Of a stretch of DNA of 64,000 nucleotides, positions 42,890-52,477 are shown in pieces (the first letter of the stretch is position 1; every line of letters begins with the position of its first letter). Below the pieces are notes generated by a model that was not told the DNA's origin, ran no database searches, and saw nothing but the letters and a program-made list of their open reading frames with translations. Made by a program: the position numbers and the translations under genes. Origin of the DNA: Clostridium formicaceticum (lineage in GTDB: Bacteria > Bacillota > Clostridia > Peptostreptococcales > Natronincolaceae); assembly GCF_001854185.1 (NCBI RefSeq), contig NZ_CP017603.1, positions 2,356,001 through 2,420,000 of the forward strand, written 5' to 3'.

Positions 42890-43655
42890 AAAAATTTTAA
42901 CCGGTAAAAAGAAAATAATAGAGGTAGGAAATATAAAACTTGGTGGTCATTATTCTCCAGTATATATAGCAGGACCCTGTGCTGTGGAATCAAAACAGCA
43001 AATTATGGAAACTGCACTTTCATTAAAAGAAATAGGTGTAGATATTTTAAGAGGAGGCGTTTTTAAGCCTCGTACAAGTCCCTATGCTTTTCAAGGTTTG
43101 GGTAGAGAAGGCTTAGAATATTTGAAAGAGGCTGGTGAGACTGCTGGTTTGCCTATTATAACAGAACTTATGGATGAAGGTCATATGGAAATTGTAGCAG
43201 AATATGCTGACATCATTCAGGTAGGATCAAGAAATATGTTTAATTATTCTTTATTAAAGGCACTAGGTAGCGTGAAAAAACCTATTCTTCTAAAAAGAGG
43301 AATGTGTGCCACCATAAATGAGTGGATGTTGGCGGCTGAGTATATTGCTGTTCACGGCAATCAAGATATTATTTTATGCGAAAGAGGTATTAGGGGTTTT
43401 GATAATTATACTAGGAATACATTAGATTTAGCTGCGGTGCCTATTATGCAGAAAGAGACAGGTCTGCCGGTAATTGTAGATCCTAGTCATGCTACAGGTA
43501 TTAAGGATTTAGTAACACCTATGTCAAGAGCCGCTTTAGCCTGCGGTGCCAATGGTTTAATGATAGAAGTTCATCCTAATCCTTCCTGCGCTTTGAGTGA
43601 TGGACAACAGTCATTGAATTTTCAGGAGTACAGACAGTTACGACAAGATATATAG
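42879..43655 (+). CDS. aroF: 3-deoxy-7-phosphoheptulonate (DAHP) synthase
   Basis: KDO8P-synthase-like, type I-beta DAHP synthase (258 aa) that starts the shikimate pathway from phosphoenolpyruvate and erythrose 4-phosphate. Motifs are VYIAGPCAVESKQQIMETAL (about 28), RGGVFKPRTSPYAFQGLG, QVGSRNMFNYSLLKALG, KPILLKRGMCATINEW and IVDPSHATGIKDL. No N-terminal ACT-like or C-terminal chorismate-mutase regulatory domain is attached, so it lacks the usual allosteric module. It overlaps folK by 11 bases as the last gene of the folate operon, where extra chorismate for p-aminobenzoate makes sense. Confidence 0.92.
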   Translation: MTDKKILTGKKKIIEVGNIKLGGHYSPVYIAGPCAVESKQQIMETALSLKEIGVDILRGGVFKPRTSPYAFQGLGREGLEYLKEAGETAGLPIITELMDEGHMEIVAEYADIIQVGSRNMFNYSLLKALGSVKKPILLKRGMCATINEWMLAAEYIAVHGNQDIILCERGIRGFDNYTRNTLDLAAVPIMQKETGLPVIVDPSHATGIKDLVTPMSRAALACGANGLMIEVHPNPSCALSDGQQSLNFQEYRQLRQDI

Positions 43656-43666
43656 CTTAACTCTCC

Positions 43667-43698
43667 AAAAGCCATGTGTAAACATATGGCTTTTTTTT
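43667..43698 (+). terminator. Folate operon terminator
   Basis: AAAAGCCAT / ATATGGCTTTT stem followed by a run of eight T residues, 12 bases after the DAHP synthase stop. Confidence 0.85.
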
Positions 43699-43902
43699 AT
43701 TCTTCTGAACTATCTCAATATAAGGGTGCAATAGGAGCTGTCATGATAGGAAGTTGAGAAGAAAAAACAGTGGCTTCAAGGTATGATGGTGACAAAAGAA
43801 TGAAAAGTTTTCGTAACACTCTTCTTTCAACTGAATACTATACTAAGTATAGAGACCTTTCGGGGAGTCGGGGATAAAAATAATAGAGAGGTGATGGGTT
43901 GG

Positions 43903-44514
43903 ATGATTCAAGAAGAGGGTAAAGGGCAAATACTCAAGAGAAAGTTAATAAGACATAGAGTAAGTCTAACTTATCCAGAAATAGTAGATTTAGAGAATAA
44001 AGAAGTGGAGAAGACAATAAACGACCTTATTCAAGAAGAAATCTATAAAATGATTGTAGAACAGGGGTATGAGGAGGATTATACAAAAGAATTTTGGGGT
44101 GAATACAAAGTAAAGCTTAAGGAAAACAATATTTTAAGCATGTTGATCTATATTAATTCTTACTCTAAGGGGGCGGCTCATGGACTAACTGCTGTCAAAG
44201 CAATTAATGTAGATTTGATAAGTGGAAAAACTTATGAATTACAGGATTTATTTGTAAAAAACGGTGTCTATATTGAAAAAATTAACGAAATCATAAAGGA
44301 AGAAATTGTTGAAAAGGACATACCACTTTTGGTAGAGTTCGAAACCATTGATAAAAAACAAGATTTTTATCTAACAGAGGATGCTGTAATTATTTTTTTC
44401 CAATTATATGAATATACTCCTTATGCTTATGGTATACCAGAGTTTTCAATTCCTTATGCAGTTTTAGCAGATTTGATCGACGAAAGTAGTCCTATGAAAG
44501 TTTTGATTGCCTAA
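43903..44514 (+). CDS. DUF3298/DUF4163 domain protein
   Basis: Protein (203 aa) with the PdaC/RsiV-like arrangement of a DUF4163 part (about 10-95: VSLTYPEIVDLENKEVEKTI, INSYSKGAAHGLTAVKAINV) and a DUF3298 part (about 100-195: LISGKTYELQDLFVKNGVYI, FYLTEDAVIIFFQLYEYTPY, PYAVLADLID). Such domains are usually extracellular in sigma-factor sensors or deacetylases, yet no signal peptide or membrane segment is seen here. The ATG at 43903 is chosen for its distance from the AGAGGTG site; starts at 43891 or 43894 lie on that site. Function unknown. Confidence 0.75.
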   Translation: MIQEEGKGQILKRKLIRHRVSLTYPEIVDLENKEVEKTINDLIQEEIYKMIVEQGYEEDYTKEFWGEYKVKLKENNILSMLIYINSYSKGAAHGLTAVKAINVDLISGKTYELQDLFVKNGVYIEKINEIIKEEIVEKDIPLLVEFETIDKKQDFYLTEDAVIIFFQLYEYTPYAYGIPEFSIPYAVLADLIDESSPMKVLIA

Positions 44515-44530
44515 GCTAGCCTTTAATAGA

Positions 44531-44571
44531 ACATGGGGATAAAAATACTGTCTCCATGTTTCATGTTTTTC
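44531..44571 (+). terminator. Terminator after the DUF3298 gene
   Basis: ACATGGGGA pairs with TCTCCATGT, followed by TTCATGTTTTT. From 44572 to 44823 (ahead of mnmA) I see no further gene or clear regulatory structure, only AT-rich sequence. Confidence 0.6.
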
Positions 44572-44805
44572 AAAAGCGTCATAAAGGTCATTCATAGAAC
44601 TTATGGGGAATCAAAGAAGGAAAGTATACAATCAATATAGGATAGATACAATAATGAATATAGGATGATTAAAAATTCATTGAATCAATCCTACTTATAC
44701 AATTTTTTAGTGATTTAAAAAATCAACGATGTAAAGAAAAAGTATTTAAAGCATATATTTAATTTTCACTATTACGTTAAACTATCGCACAATTTAAGTG
44801 ATTAA

Positions 44806-45933
<1,128 letters not shown>

Positions 45934-45996
45934 TAATTCTTTTGTTTTGCATCGTATAGTTTGGTAAAATAATACATATAGACAAGGGGGGGTATT

Positions 45997-47526
45997 ATGA
46001 AGGTTCTTAAGAATGAAGAAATGAGAAAATTAGATGAAATTGCCATAAACACCTATAAAATTCCGGGAATAATTTTAATGGAGAATGCTGGTATCTCTGT
46101 AGTAGAAGAAATAGAAAAATCTTTAGCCTCAAAGGAAAATAAGAAAATCGCTGTTATCAGTGGTTTAGGAAACAATGGCGGAGATGGATTTGTGATAACA
46201 AGGCACTTGATGAATAAAGGCATACAAGTGATAACTTATATTGTAGGGGATACTTCTATGATCAAGGGAGATGCCAAAATTAATTTTGACATATTAGAGA
46301 AAATGAAGGCATTTATTGTGAAGTTAGAAAGCAGTGAAGATATTATACAGTTCCAAGAGGATTTACAGCAGTATAGCATTCTCGTGGATGCATTATTAGG
46401 AACTGGCTTACAGAGGACTGTAGAGGGAATAATGAGGGAAGTTATTCTAAAAATGAATGCTAGTAAAAAAGAAATTATAGCGGTTGATATACCCTCCGGT
46501 ATCAATGGTAATGATGGAAAGGTACAGGGGGTAGCTGTTGAAGCAAAGAAAACAATAACCTTTCAGTTACCCAAAATAGGAAATATACTTTTTCCAGGAA
46601 GCTATTATGGGGGAGCGTTATTGGTAAAAAATATTGGTATTCCTAAAGAAGCAGTCAGCCTAATTCAATCTAAGATTCATTTGATTACAGAAGAAGTAGC
46701 TGCATCTGTTTTATCGAAAAGATATGGGGATACCCATAAGGGGAGTTACGGAAGAGCTTTTATCATAGCTGGGTCTGTTGGCATGTCTGGAGCAGCAATT
46801 TTGGCTTCAAAAACTGCCTTGAGGTGTGGTGCAGGACTTTTAAGAACAGCAGTACCGGAAAGTTTAATCCCTATCTTAGAAAATCAACTGATAGAAGGAA
46901 TAACCGTTCCTGTAAAAGAGATGCTAGATAAAGGTATTATAAACTATTTAAAAGAAGAAAACGTTGTCGCAATAGGACCTGGTTGTGGTAGAAGCCAAGA
47001 ATTTGAAGAAATATTACATACTGTAATAACAAGCGCAAGGCTTCCTTTAGTGATCGATGCAGATGGTTTAAATCTACTGGCAAATAACATTCACTTACTG
47101 AAGGATTTAAAGGCGCCTTGCATTATAACGCCTCATCCAGGAGAGATGTCCAGGTTAACAGGTTTATCTATTCAGGAAGTAAACGATCATAGGTTAGAGG
47201 TAGCAAAAAACTTCTCAGAAAAGTGGGGTGTTATCACACTATTAAAAGGAGCAAGAACGGTCATAACAGATCCACAAGGGCAGATTTTTATCAACAGAAC
47301 AGGAAATCCTGGTATGGCTACCGCTGGTAGCGGAGATGTCCTTACGGGGATGATTACAGGACTTCTTTCTCAAGGCGTGGAGCCGCTGCAAGCTGCCATT
47401 GTCTCAGCCTACCTGCATGGCAAGGCAGGAGATAGAGCAGCAGAGGAATTGGGAGAGTATAGCATGTTGGCAGGAGATATCATAGATCAAGTACCCTTTG
47501 TGATTCAAGAAATTATAAGGGCGTAA
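45997..47526 (+). CDS. nnr: Bifunctional NAD(P)H-hydrate epimerase/dehydratase
   Basis: Repair enzyme (509 aa) for hydrated NAD(P)H. The N-terminal YjeF_N/NnrE domain (about 1-210: ILMENAGISVVEEIEKSL, SGLGNNGGDGFVITRHLMNK, AVDIPSGINGNDGKV) epimerises R to S forms. The C-terminal NnrD kinase-like domain (about 220-505: HKGSYGRAFIIAGSVGMSGA, AIGPGCGRSQEFEEI, IITPHPGEMSRLTG, NPGMATAGSGDVLTGMITGL) removes water using ADP or ATP. The ATG follows a GGGGGG site. It stands alone between mnmA and the cotJ genes with a terminator after it. Confidence 0.94.
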   Translation: MKVLKNEEMRKLDEIAINTYKIPGIILMENAGISVVEEIEKSLASKENKKIAVISGLGNNGGDGFVITRHLMNKGIQVITYIVGDTSMIKGDAKINFDILEKMKAFIVKLESSEDIIQFQEDLQQYSILVDALLGTGLQRTVEGIMREVILKMNASKKEIIAVDIPSGINGNDGKVQGVAVEAKKTITFQLPKIGNILFPGSYYGGALLVKNIGIPKEAVSLIQSKIHLITEEVAASVLSKRYGDTHKGSYGRAFIIAGSVGMSGAAILASKTALRCGAGLLRTAVPESLIPILENQLIEGITVPVKEMLDKGIINYLKEENVVAIGPGCGRSQEFEEILHTVITSARLPLVIDADGLNLLANNIHLLKDLKAPCIITPHPGEMSRLTGLSIQEVNDHRLEVAKNFSEKWGVITLLKGARTVITDPQGQIFINRTGNPGMATAGSGDVLTGMITGLLSQGVEPLQAAIVSAYLHGKAGDRAAEELGEYSMLAGDIIDQVPFVIQEIIRA

Positions 47527-47537
47527 ATAGTAATTTT

Positions 47538-47571
47538 AAAACAGAGGAAAAATAAAAGCCTCTGTTTTTTT
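47538..47571 (+). terminator. nnr terminator
   Basis: AAAACAGAGG pairs with CCTCTGTTTT, followed by further T residues. Confidence 0.8.
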
Positions 47572-47697
47572 GTTTAACTTCTAAATATATGTATGAAAAA
47601 ATAATTTATTATAATTAAAACACCAAAATCATATGGGTGGAATAGTATAGTATTACAGGAAATTTACTGTTTAAAATTAAAGAGGAGGAGATATCTT

Positions 47698-47895
47698 ATG
47701 ATGTATACACCTTACCCTGGCATATACCCCATTCCCTTTATGCCTATGTATGCAATGTTAGCTCATGCTTATGTACCGTATCAAACCTATGTGAATGCTT
47801 TTCCTTTAACAGAAGCTTTAATGAAGGGCACACTTTTTCCAGAACTATATCAACCTTATATTGAAAAGGATAAACGTTGGGAGGGAAGAAAATAA
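47698..47895 (+). CDS. cotJA: Spore coat-associated protein CotJA
   Basis: Small Pro/Tyr-rich protein (65 aa). The family signature is AYVPYQTYVNAFPLTEALMK followed by GTLFPELYQPY, near-identical in layout to Bacillus CotJA. It is a component of the inner spore coat, expressed in the mother cell in Bacillus. It begins at tandem ATGs after an AGGAGGAG site and overlaps cotJB at the TAATG junction. A mother-cell sigma-E promoter is expected upstream (about 47600-47660), but I cannot pick its boxes with confidence. Confidence 0.92.
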   Translation: MMYTPYPGIYPIPFMPMYAMLAHAYVPYQTYVNAFPLTEALMKGTLFPELYQPYIEKDKRWEGRK

Positions 47896-48149
47896 TGAAG
47901 GAAAGAATGGTTTTGATGCGACAAATTCAGGATGTAGAATTTGCTTTAACTGAATTGCAGTTATATCTAGATACCCATCCCTTTGATCAGAAGGCTTTAA
48001 TGGACTTCAACTGCTATAGTCAGCAGTTATTGATGTTAAAGCAACAATATGAAATGTCTTATGGCCCTTTATTAAACTATGGATTCTCACCCAGTCCGTA
48101 TCCATGGAAGTGGTTAGATAGTCCATGGCCATGGGAAGAACAATTTTAA
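47895..48149 (+). CDS. cotJB: Spore coat protein CotJB
   Basis: Small protein (84 aa) of the CotJB family: LMRQIQDVEFALTELQLYLD, HPFDQKALMDFNCYSQQL and a Pro/Trp-rich tail (YGPLLNYGFS, YPWKWLDSPWPWEEQF). It works with CotJA and CotJC in spore coat assembly. The ATG at 47895 shares one base with the cotJA stop and follows a GGGAGGGAAG site inside cotJA, so it is translationally coupled. An earlier in-frame start at 47877 would add six residues outside the family. Confidence 0.92.
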   Translation: MKERMVLMRQIQDVEFALTELQLYLDTHPFDQKALMDFNCYSQQLLMLKQQYEMSYGPLLNYGFSPSPYPWKWLDSPWPWEEQF

Positions 48150-48175
48150 TTTCGGAAGCATAAGGAGGAAAGTAT

Positions 48176-48751
48176 ATGTGGATTTATGAAAAAAAATTGC
48201 AATATCCAGTTAAAGTAACTTGTGGACCTAATCCTAAGTTAGCACAATACTTATTTACCCAGTATGGGGGGCCCGATGGAGAATTATCAGCAGCCTTAAG
48301 ATATTTGAATCAAAGATATACCATTCCAACCAATGAGGCTAAGGGATTATTAACAGATATAGGTACCGAAGAACTAGCGCATGTTGAGGTAATTACAACT
48401 TTAATCTATCAGTTGACGAAGGATGCAACTGTTGAGGATTTTAAGGCTGTAGATATGGGCTCCTTTTATGCGATTCGTGACGGGGCATTATTCTATTCAG
48501 ATTCTAATGGTGTCCCTTGGACAGCGTCCTATATTCAAGCGCATGCAGATCCCATTACAGACCTACATGAAGATATGGCAGCAGAACAAAAAGCTCGTGC
48601 TGTATATGAGCACTTACTGAATCTTACTGACGATCCTGGCGTGAAAGATGCTTTAAGATTTTTAAGAGAAAGAGAAGTTGTGCATTTCCAAAGATTTGGC
48701 GAAGCATTGAGAATTGTGCAAGAGTATATGCAGACGAAAAAAATTTTTTAA
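48176..48751 (+). CDS. cotJC: Manganese catalase-like spore coat protein CotJC
   Basis: Ferritin-fold protein (191 aa) related to the manganese catalases and normal in length for CotJC. Putative dimetal ligands are in GPDGELSAALRYLNQRY (Glu near 36), DIGTEELAHVEVI (Glu/His near 66), HEDMAAEQKARAVYEHL (Glu near 141) and FLREREVVHFQRFGEAL (Glu/His near 172). All four ligand-bearing helices are intact, so catalase-type activity protecting the spore is plausible. It is the third gene of cotJABC, 26 bases after cotJB with an AGGAGG site. Confidence 0.94.
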   Translation: MWIYEKKLQYPVKVTCGPNPKLAQYLFTQYGGPDGELSAALRYLNQRYTIPTNEAKGLLTDIGTEELAHVEVITTLIYQLTKDATVEDFKAVDMGSFYAIRDGALFYSDSNGVPWTASYIQAHADPITDLHEDMAAEQKARAVYEHLLNLTDDPGVKDALRFLREREVVHFQRFGEALRIVQEYMQTKKIF

Positions 48752-48764
48752 AAAATCATGATAG

Positions 48765-48799
48765 AATAAGGGTGTCAAAGGACTTGGCGTCCTTATTTT
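48765..48799 (+). terminator. cotJABC terminator
   Basis: AATAAGG pairs with CCTTATT around an 18-base loop that has further weak pairing, followed by TTG. The stem is short and the T-run modest. Confidence 0.5.
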
Positions 48800-48888
48800 G
48801 TATTTAGAGGAAGAAAGTATTTGGATAGATGATTTATTTTATAAAATACTATAAATAAGACCCTATAGAATCTAGGAAGGAGAAAATC

Positions 48889-49596
48889 ATGGTCACAAGA
48901 TTATTTGTTATTGCAATTACGCCTAGTATTGCCATTGCCATAGCTTTATATCTGACAGATAGATATGACAGAGAACCTTTACCTTTACTTACAAAAGTGT
49001 TTGTACTAGGAGCTTTATCTGTTATTCCTGTTTTAATTGTGCAAAGACTTTTATTAAGTGTAAATATATTTACTGGTTTGTTGGGAATTGCTTTTGTTTC
49101 CTTTATTGTAGCTGGTTTAACGGAGGAATATTTCAAAAGAGCAGTAGTTTTATATAGTGCCTATCGCAGTAGGCATTTTAATGAAAAATTAGATGGTATC
49201 GTTTATTGCGCTTTTTCAGCTCTTGGCTTTGCTACTGTTGAAAACATTATGTATGTAGTTTTTAGGTTTAGTAGTAACTATTATGTAGGGATTATGCGGG
49301 GAATCTTATCGGTTCCAGCCCACATACTTTTTGCTGTAACAATGGGCTATTATCTTTCTTTAGCAAAGTATACAAAAGAGGAAGAAGTAAGAAGAAGGTA
49401 TTTTGCAAAATCCTTAGTTACACCAACAATATTTCATGGGTTATTTAATTTTATTTTGATGGCACAGATTCCTATATTAATGATTTTATTTATTCCTTAT
49501 GTTATTTATTTATGGAGATTAAATCTAATACGACTAAACAAATATACAAAGTACAGTAGAGATGAATTCAATCGAATTATAGAAGACGAGGAATAG
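48889..49596 (+). CDS. prsW: PrsW-family intramembrane metalloprotease
   Basis: Polytopic protease (235 aa) with about seven hydrophobic segments. The zinc-site motifs of the PrsW family are visible: EEYFKRAVV (Glu-Glu, about residue 83), the VPAHILFAVTMGYYLSLAKY helix (His near 145) and FHGLFNFILM (His near 184). In Bacillus PrsW cuts the anti-sigma factor RsiW; no such partner is next to this gene, so the substrate here is unknown. The ATG follows an AAGGAGA site. It converges on the MltG-like gene with a shared terminator between. Confidence 0.87.
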   Translation: MVTRLFVIAITPSIAIAIALYLTDRYDREPLPLLTKVFVLGALSVIPVLIVQRLLLSVNIFTGLLGIAFVSFIVAGLTEEYFKRAVVLYSAYRSRHFNEKLDGIVYCAFSALGFATVENIMYVVFRFSSNYYVGIMRGILSVPAHILFAVTMGYYLSLAKYTKEEEVRRRYFAKSLVTPTIFHGLFNFILMAQIPILMILFIPYVIYLWRLNLIRLNKYTKYSRDEFNRIIEDEE

Positions 49597-49599
49597 TAT

Positions 49600-49630
49600 A
49601 GAAAAAAACGACACAACGTCGTTTTTTTCT
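49600..49630. terminator. Bidirectional terminator between prsW and the MltG-like gene
   Basis: AGAAAAAAACGAC pairs with GTCGTTTTTTTCT around a five-base loop, with A- and T-runs on either side. It serves both convergent genes and abuts the stop of the minus-strand gene. Confidence 0.85.
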
Positions 49631-50093
49631 ATCTATCACCAGCAATAATTCTGACAATATCTTTTAGGTCAGCATTTGCAGAAATGGTAAAGGTACCAGA
49701 CTTTAACTTTAATAACAAATCTAATTCTTCAGCAGTTTTAATAAAATCATTGGTGTTTTCAATTAAGCCATTATCTAATAGGATTGTTGCAATTCCTGAT
49801 GCAGGTGTCCCAGATGGAACAGTAATGACTTTATCTTCTGTTACTGTTACTTCTACCAAATCTTTTTCATCTGCGGCATCTTCTTCATTAGCTTCCGTAT
49901 TCGCTTCCTCAGAAAATTTCTCGGCAAGTTCTTGTTGATGAACTTCTAAAAGAGGATCGATAGCTATAGCAGTGCTATTGGTGTTAAACCAGTCTCCTAA
50001 GCTGAAAACTACTACGCCAAACATAAGAGAAGCAATAATACCAGCTATAAAAACATCGCTAAAATCATGAAGCAAATCTTTAAGTTTTTCCAT
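49629..50093 (-). CDS. Membrane-anchored MltG/YceG N-terminal-like domain protein
   Basis: Short protein (154 aa) with one N-terminal membrane segment (DVFIAGIIASLMFGVVVFSL, about 14-33), an acidic linker, and a C-terminal part (about 90-154) resembling the LysM-like domain of MltG transglycosylases: ITVPSGTPASGIATILLDNG, LIENTNDFIKTAEEL, LKSGTFTISANADLKDIVRI. The catalytic YceG domain, normally about 200 further residues with an essential Glu, is absent. A regulatory or wall-sensing role is possible. The ATG at 50093 has an AAAGGTGG site eight bases away. Confidence 0.75.
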   Translation of the reverse strand: MEKLKDLLHDFSDVFIAGIIASLMFGVVVFSLGDWFNTNSTAIAIDPLLEVHQQELAEKFSEEANTEANEEDAADEKDLVEVTVTEDKVITVPSGTPASGIATILLDNGLIENTNDFIKTAEELDLLLKLKSGTFTISANADLKDIVRIIAGDR

Positions 50094-50318
50094 TATGTGT
50101 ACCACCTTTAATTAAGTAATTATATACTAAGCATATCACAACTAAGATAAACTTTTCAATAAAAGTATGAATGTAAATATTAACACAATTATTTTAAAAG
50201 TGTTGAAATAAATTACATAATATTTGCTTTAGCAGTTATAATATGACTAAACTGATAATATACAATTAATAAAATCAACAAAAAAACAGTTAAGAACTAT
50301 TTTAGGGGAGGGTAAATC

Positions 50319-50675
50319 ATGTCAAGGCGCATTAAAAAAATTACAACAGTAGAGGATTTAGATAAAATAATAAAAAAGTCTAAGAAAAAGCCCGTTTTTA
50401 TCTTCAAACACGATATTACTTTATCTGAGAGTGAAGAGGCGTATCAAGAATACATTGAGTTCATAGAAGAAAATGAAGAAGATATTCTATTTACTATGGT
50501 AGATGTTAGAGAATATGTGGAGGTTTCTGAGGCGATAGAGGAGATGTTGGAGATTAATCATGAGGCACCACAGCTTATATTGGTTATGGAGGAAGAAGTT
50601 GTATGGGATGATCAACAAAATAATATCACGCTAGATAATTTAATTGAGGTAGTAAACGAATTTATTTCTATATAA
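50319..50675 (+). CDS. Cysteine-free YtxJ (DUF2847) thioredoxin-like protein
   Basis: Small thioredoxin-fold protein (118 aa). It follows the YtxJ plan: ITTVEDLDKIIKKSKKKPVF, the loop that normally holds the redox Cys, then AYQEYIEFIEENEEDILFTM, VDVREYVEVSEAIEEML, HEAPQLILVME and VVWDDQQNNITLDNLIE. YtxJ proteins usually read FKHS(T)xCPIS at the active site; here it reads FKHDITLSESEEA, and the protein has no cysteine at all. It therefore cannot act as a monothiol bacilliredoxin and may be a binding or scaffold protein. The ATG follows a GGGGAGGG site; it stands alone. Confidence 0.75.
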   Translation: MSRRIKKITTVEDLDKIIKKSKKKPVFIFKHDITLSESEEAYQEYIEFIEENEEDILFTMVDVREYVEVSEAIEEMLEINHEAPQLILVMEEEVVWDDQQNNITLDNLIEVVNEFISI

Positions 50676-50761
50676 AGTAAATTTATTTAGTTGCTTTAAA
50701 AATTCCACAGTGTTAAAATAATTAAAGGGATTCGTTGCAAAGTAGAACAGGGGGACAAAGG

Positions 50762-51328
50762 ATGAAAAAAGAAATTATCGAATGGATTAAAACCATTGTG
50801 TTATCATTAGTGATTGCATTAATTATAACAACCTTTATTAAACCAACCATCGTAAAAAACTATTCTATGGTACCAACATTAGATGAAAATAACTTCTTGA
50901 TAGTGAATCGCTTGTTATATAAACAAGGAACACCCAAACGTGGAGATATTATCGTATTTAGATCTCCACTAAAAACAGCTGCTGGGAAGGACAAATTGTT
51001 GATTAAAAGAATTATTGCGCTACCAGGAGAGGAAATTGTTATAAGAGATGGCAATGTGTTTATTGATGGAGAATACCTTGAAGAACCTTATTTAGTAGAA
51101 GATTCTTATACGGAGGGTACAGTAGATTTGGTCATTCCAGAAGGAAAAATATTTGCAATGGGTGATAATCGTGAAAACAGTTTAGATAGCAGGGATGACA
51201 TATTAGGACTCGTTGATATGGAGGACGTTATTGGAAAAGCTTTCTTGCGATTATATCCATTAAATAGAATGGGTTTTTTAACTACTTATGTGCCTGCTAA
51301 AAGCAATGCAATAACTGCATTAAATTAG
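50762..51328 (+). CDS. lepB: Signal peptidase I (first copy)
   Basis: Type I signal peptidase (188 aa), anchored by one N-terminal helix (IVLSLVIALIITTFI) with the active site outside. The catalytic Ser is in VKNYSMVPTLDENNFLIVNR (about 41), the Lys in KLLIKRIIALPGEE (about 81), and the MGDNRENSLDSRD box is present near 140. The ATG at 50762 follows the GGGGGAC/AAAGG region; an in-frame TTG nine codons upstream lacks a site. A second paralogue is encoded at 55885-56433. This copy has the more typical Firmicutes layout. Confidence 0.92.
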   Translation: MKKEIIEWIKTIVLSLVIALIITTFIKPTIVKNYSMVPTLDENNFLIVNRLLYKQGTPKRGDIIVFRSPLKTAAGKDKLLIKRIIALPGEEIVIRDGNVFIDGEYLEEPYLVEDSYTEGTVDLVIPEGKIFAMGDNRENSLDSRDDILGLVDMEDVIGKAFLRLYPLNRMGFLTTYVPAKSNAITALN

Positions 51329-51411
51329 CAAACATTTATAGAGATTTAGGCTTATAAAAATCTCCTAAACTGCAAAACATATAGTTACAAAAGTTAAGGA
51401 GGTTGTATAAA

Positions 51412-51840
51412 ATGAAGGTAAGAGATATTATGACAAGTCATGTTTCAGCATCAAATGCAAATGCCAGCATTGATGAAATAGCAAGAAAGATGAAGGAATT
51501 AAATGTAGGTTCTATTCCTATATGTGATAATCAAAATCACGTTATAGGTATTGTTACTGATAGAGATATCGTCGTAAGAGGTATCGTAGATGGATTTAGA
51601 GTTTCTGATAATATAGAAAAAGTAATGTCAAAGGAACTGATTTTTGTTTCACCTGATACTCATACCCACGAAGCAGCAAGAATCATGGCTCAAAATCAAA
51701 TTAGAAGATTGCCGGTTGTTGAGAATGGAAAGTTAGTAGGGCTTGTAGCTATAGGTGATTTAGCAGTTAGAAATATTTATGTGGATGATGCCGGTAAAGC
51801 TTTAAGCGATATTTCTTTACCCAGCCGTCCAATGATGTAA
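51412..51840 (+). CDS. CBS-domain pair protein
   Basis: Stand-alone tandem CBS (Bateman) module (142 aa). The first CBS spans about 8-60 (VRDIMTSHVSASNANASIDE, VGSIPICDNQNHVIGIVTDR, DIVVRG) and the second about 70-130 (MSKELIFVSPDTHTHEAARI, IRRLPVVENGKLVGLVAIGD). Such modules bind adenosine nucleotides and regulate partner proteins; similar small CBS proteins resemble Bacillus YhcV. The ATG at 51412 lies after an AAGGAGG site; a TTG at 51403 is too near. No partner is linked. Confidence 0.88.
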   Translation: MKVRDIMTSHVSASNANASIDEIARKMKELNVGSIPICDNQNHVIGIVTDRDIVVRGIVDGFRVSDNIEKVMSKELIFVSPDTHTHEAARIMAQNQIRRLPVVENGKLVGLVAIGDLAVRNIYVDDAGKALSDISLPSRPMM

Positions 51841-51859
51841 TTCGATATTTTCTAAGATG

Positions 51860-51892
51860 TTCCCAGTACAGATACTGGGAATATTTTTTTTT
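51860..51892 (+). terminator. Terminator after the CBS protein
   Basis: TTCCCAGTA-caga-TACTGGGAA, then TATTTTTTTTT. The remainder of the gap to the HPr gene (about 230 bases) is AT-rich without a clear feature. Confidence 0.85.
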
Positions 51893-52120
51893 GAATGATT
51901 TTATTGTCTTTTATGTTTATGAAAAAATTCCACAGGGTAAGAATATACTTAAGGTTTTTCTAAAATCTGTTTCTAAAAACAGAATTGTTTTTAATCATGT
52001 ATTTTTTGCAGCATTAAAATAAAAAATAGGAGAAAGTAAATTTACCCAATTTAAATAGTTTGTAGAAATATTCATAGAAGTAAAAAGTCCTATGATAAAG
52101 ATGAAAAAGGAGAGAGACTT

Positions 52121-52384
52121 ATGTTAGAGAAACTAATGACGATAAAAAATAAAACTGGAATCCATGCTAGGCCTGCAGGCAAGTTAGTAAAGGAAGCTTC
52201 TAAATTTCAATCGGACATTGTTATCATAAAAAGTGATAGTGAATTTAATGCGAAAAGCATTATGAATGTGATGAGCATGGGAGCAAGAATGGGAGAAAAA
52301 GTAACTGTAAGAGTATCAGGTGAGGATGAAAAGGAAGCTTTTGATGCTATTGTAGATTTAATTGAAAGAGGTTTTGATGAATAA
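52121..52384 (+). CDS. ptsH: HPr-family phosphocarrier protein
   Basis: Small cytoplasmic phosphocarrier (87 aa). The EI-phosphorylated His lies in IKNKTGIHARPAGKLVKEAS (His16), and the HPr-kinase Ser in FNAKSIMNVMSMGARMGE (Ser46), so both regulatory sites of a Gram-positive HPr are present and Crh-type loss of His is excluded. It accepts phosphate from enzyme I for sugar uptake or, as P-Ser-HPr, takes part in catabolite control. No ptsI or crr gene is adjacent. The ATG follows an AAGGAGAGAG site. Confidence 0.9.
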   Translation: MLEKLMTIKNKTGIHARPAGKLVKEASKFQSDIVIIKSDSEFNAKSIMNVMSMGARMGEKVTVRVSGEDEKEAFDAIVDLIERGFDE

Positions 52385-52477
52385 TAATCTTTAATTTTAT
52401 TAATAAAAAAGGTATATAATAGATTATAGAGAATAATATGAATAGGTCTAAAAAATTTCTATAGGGGGACACTTTCC

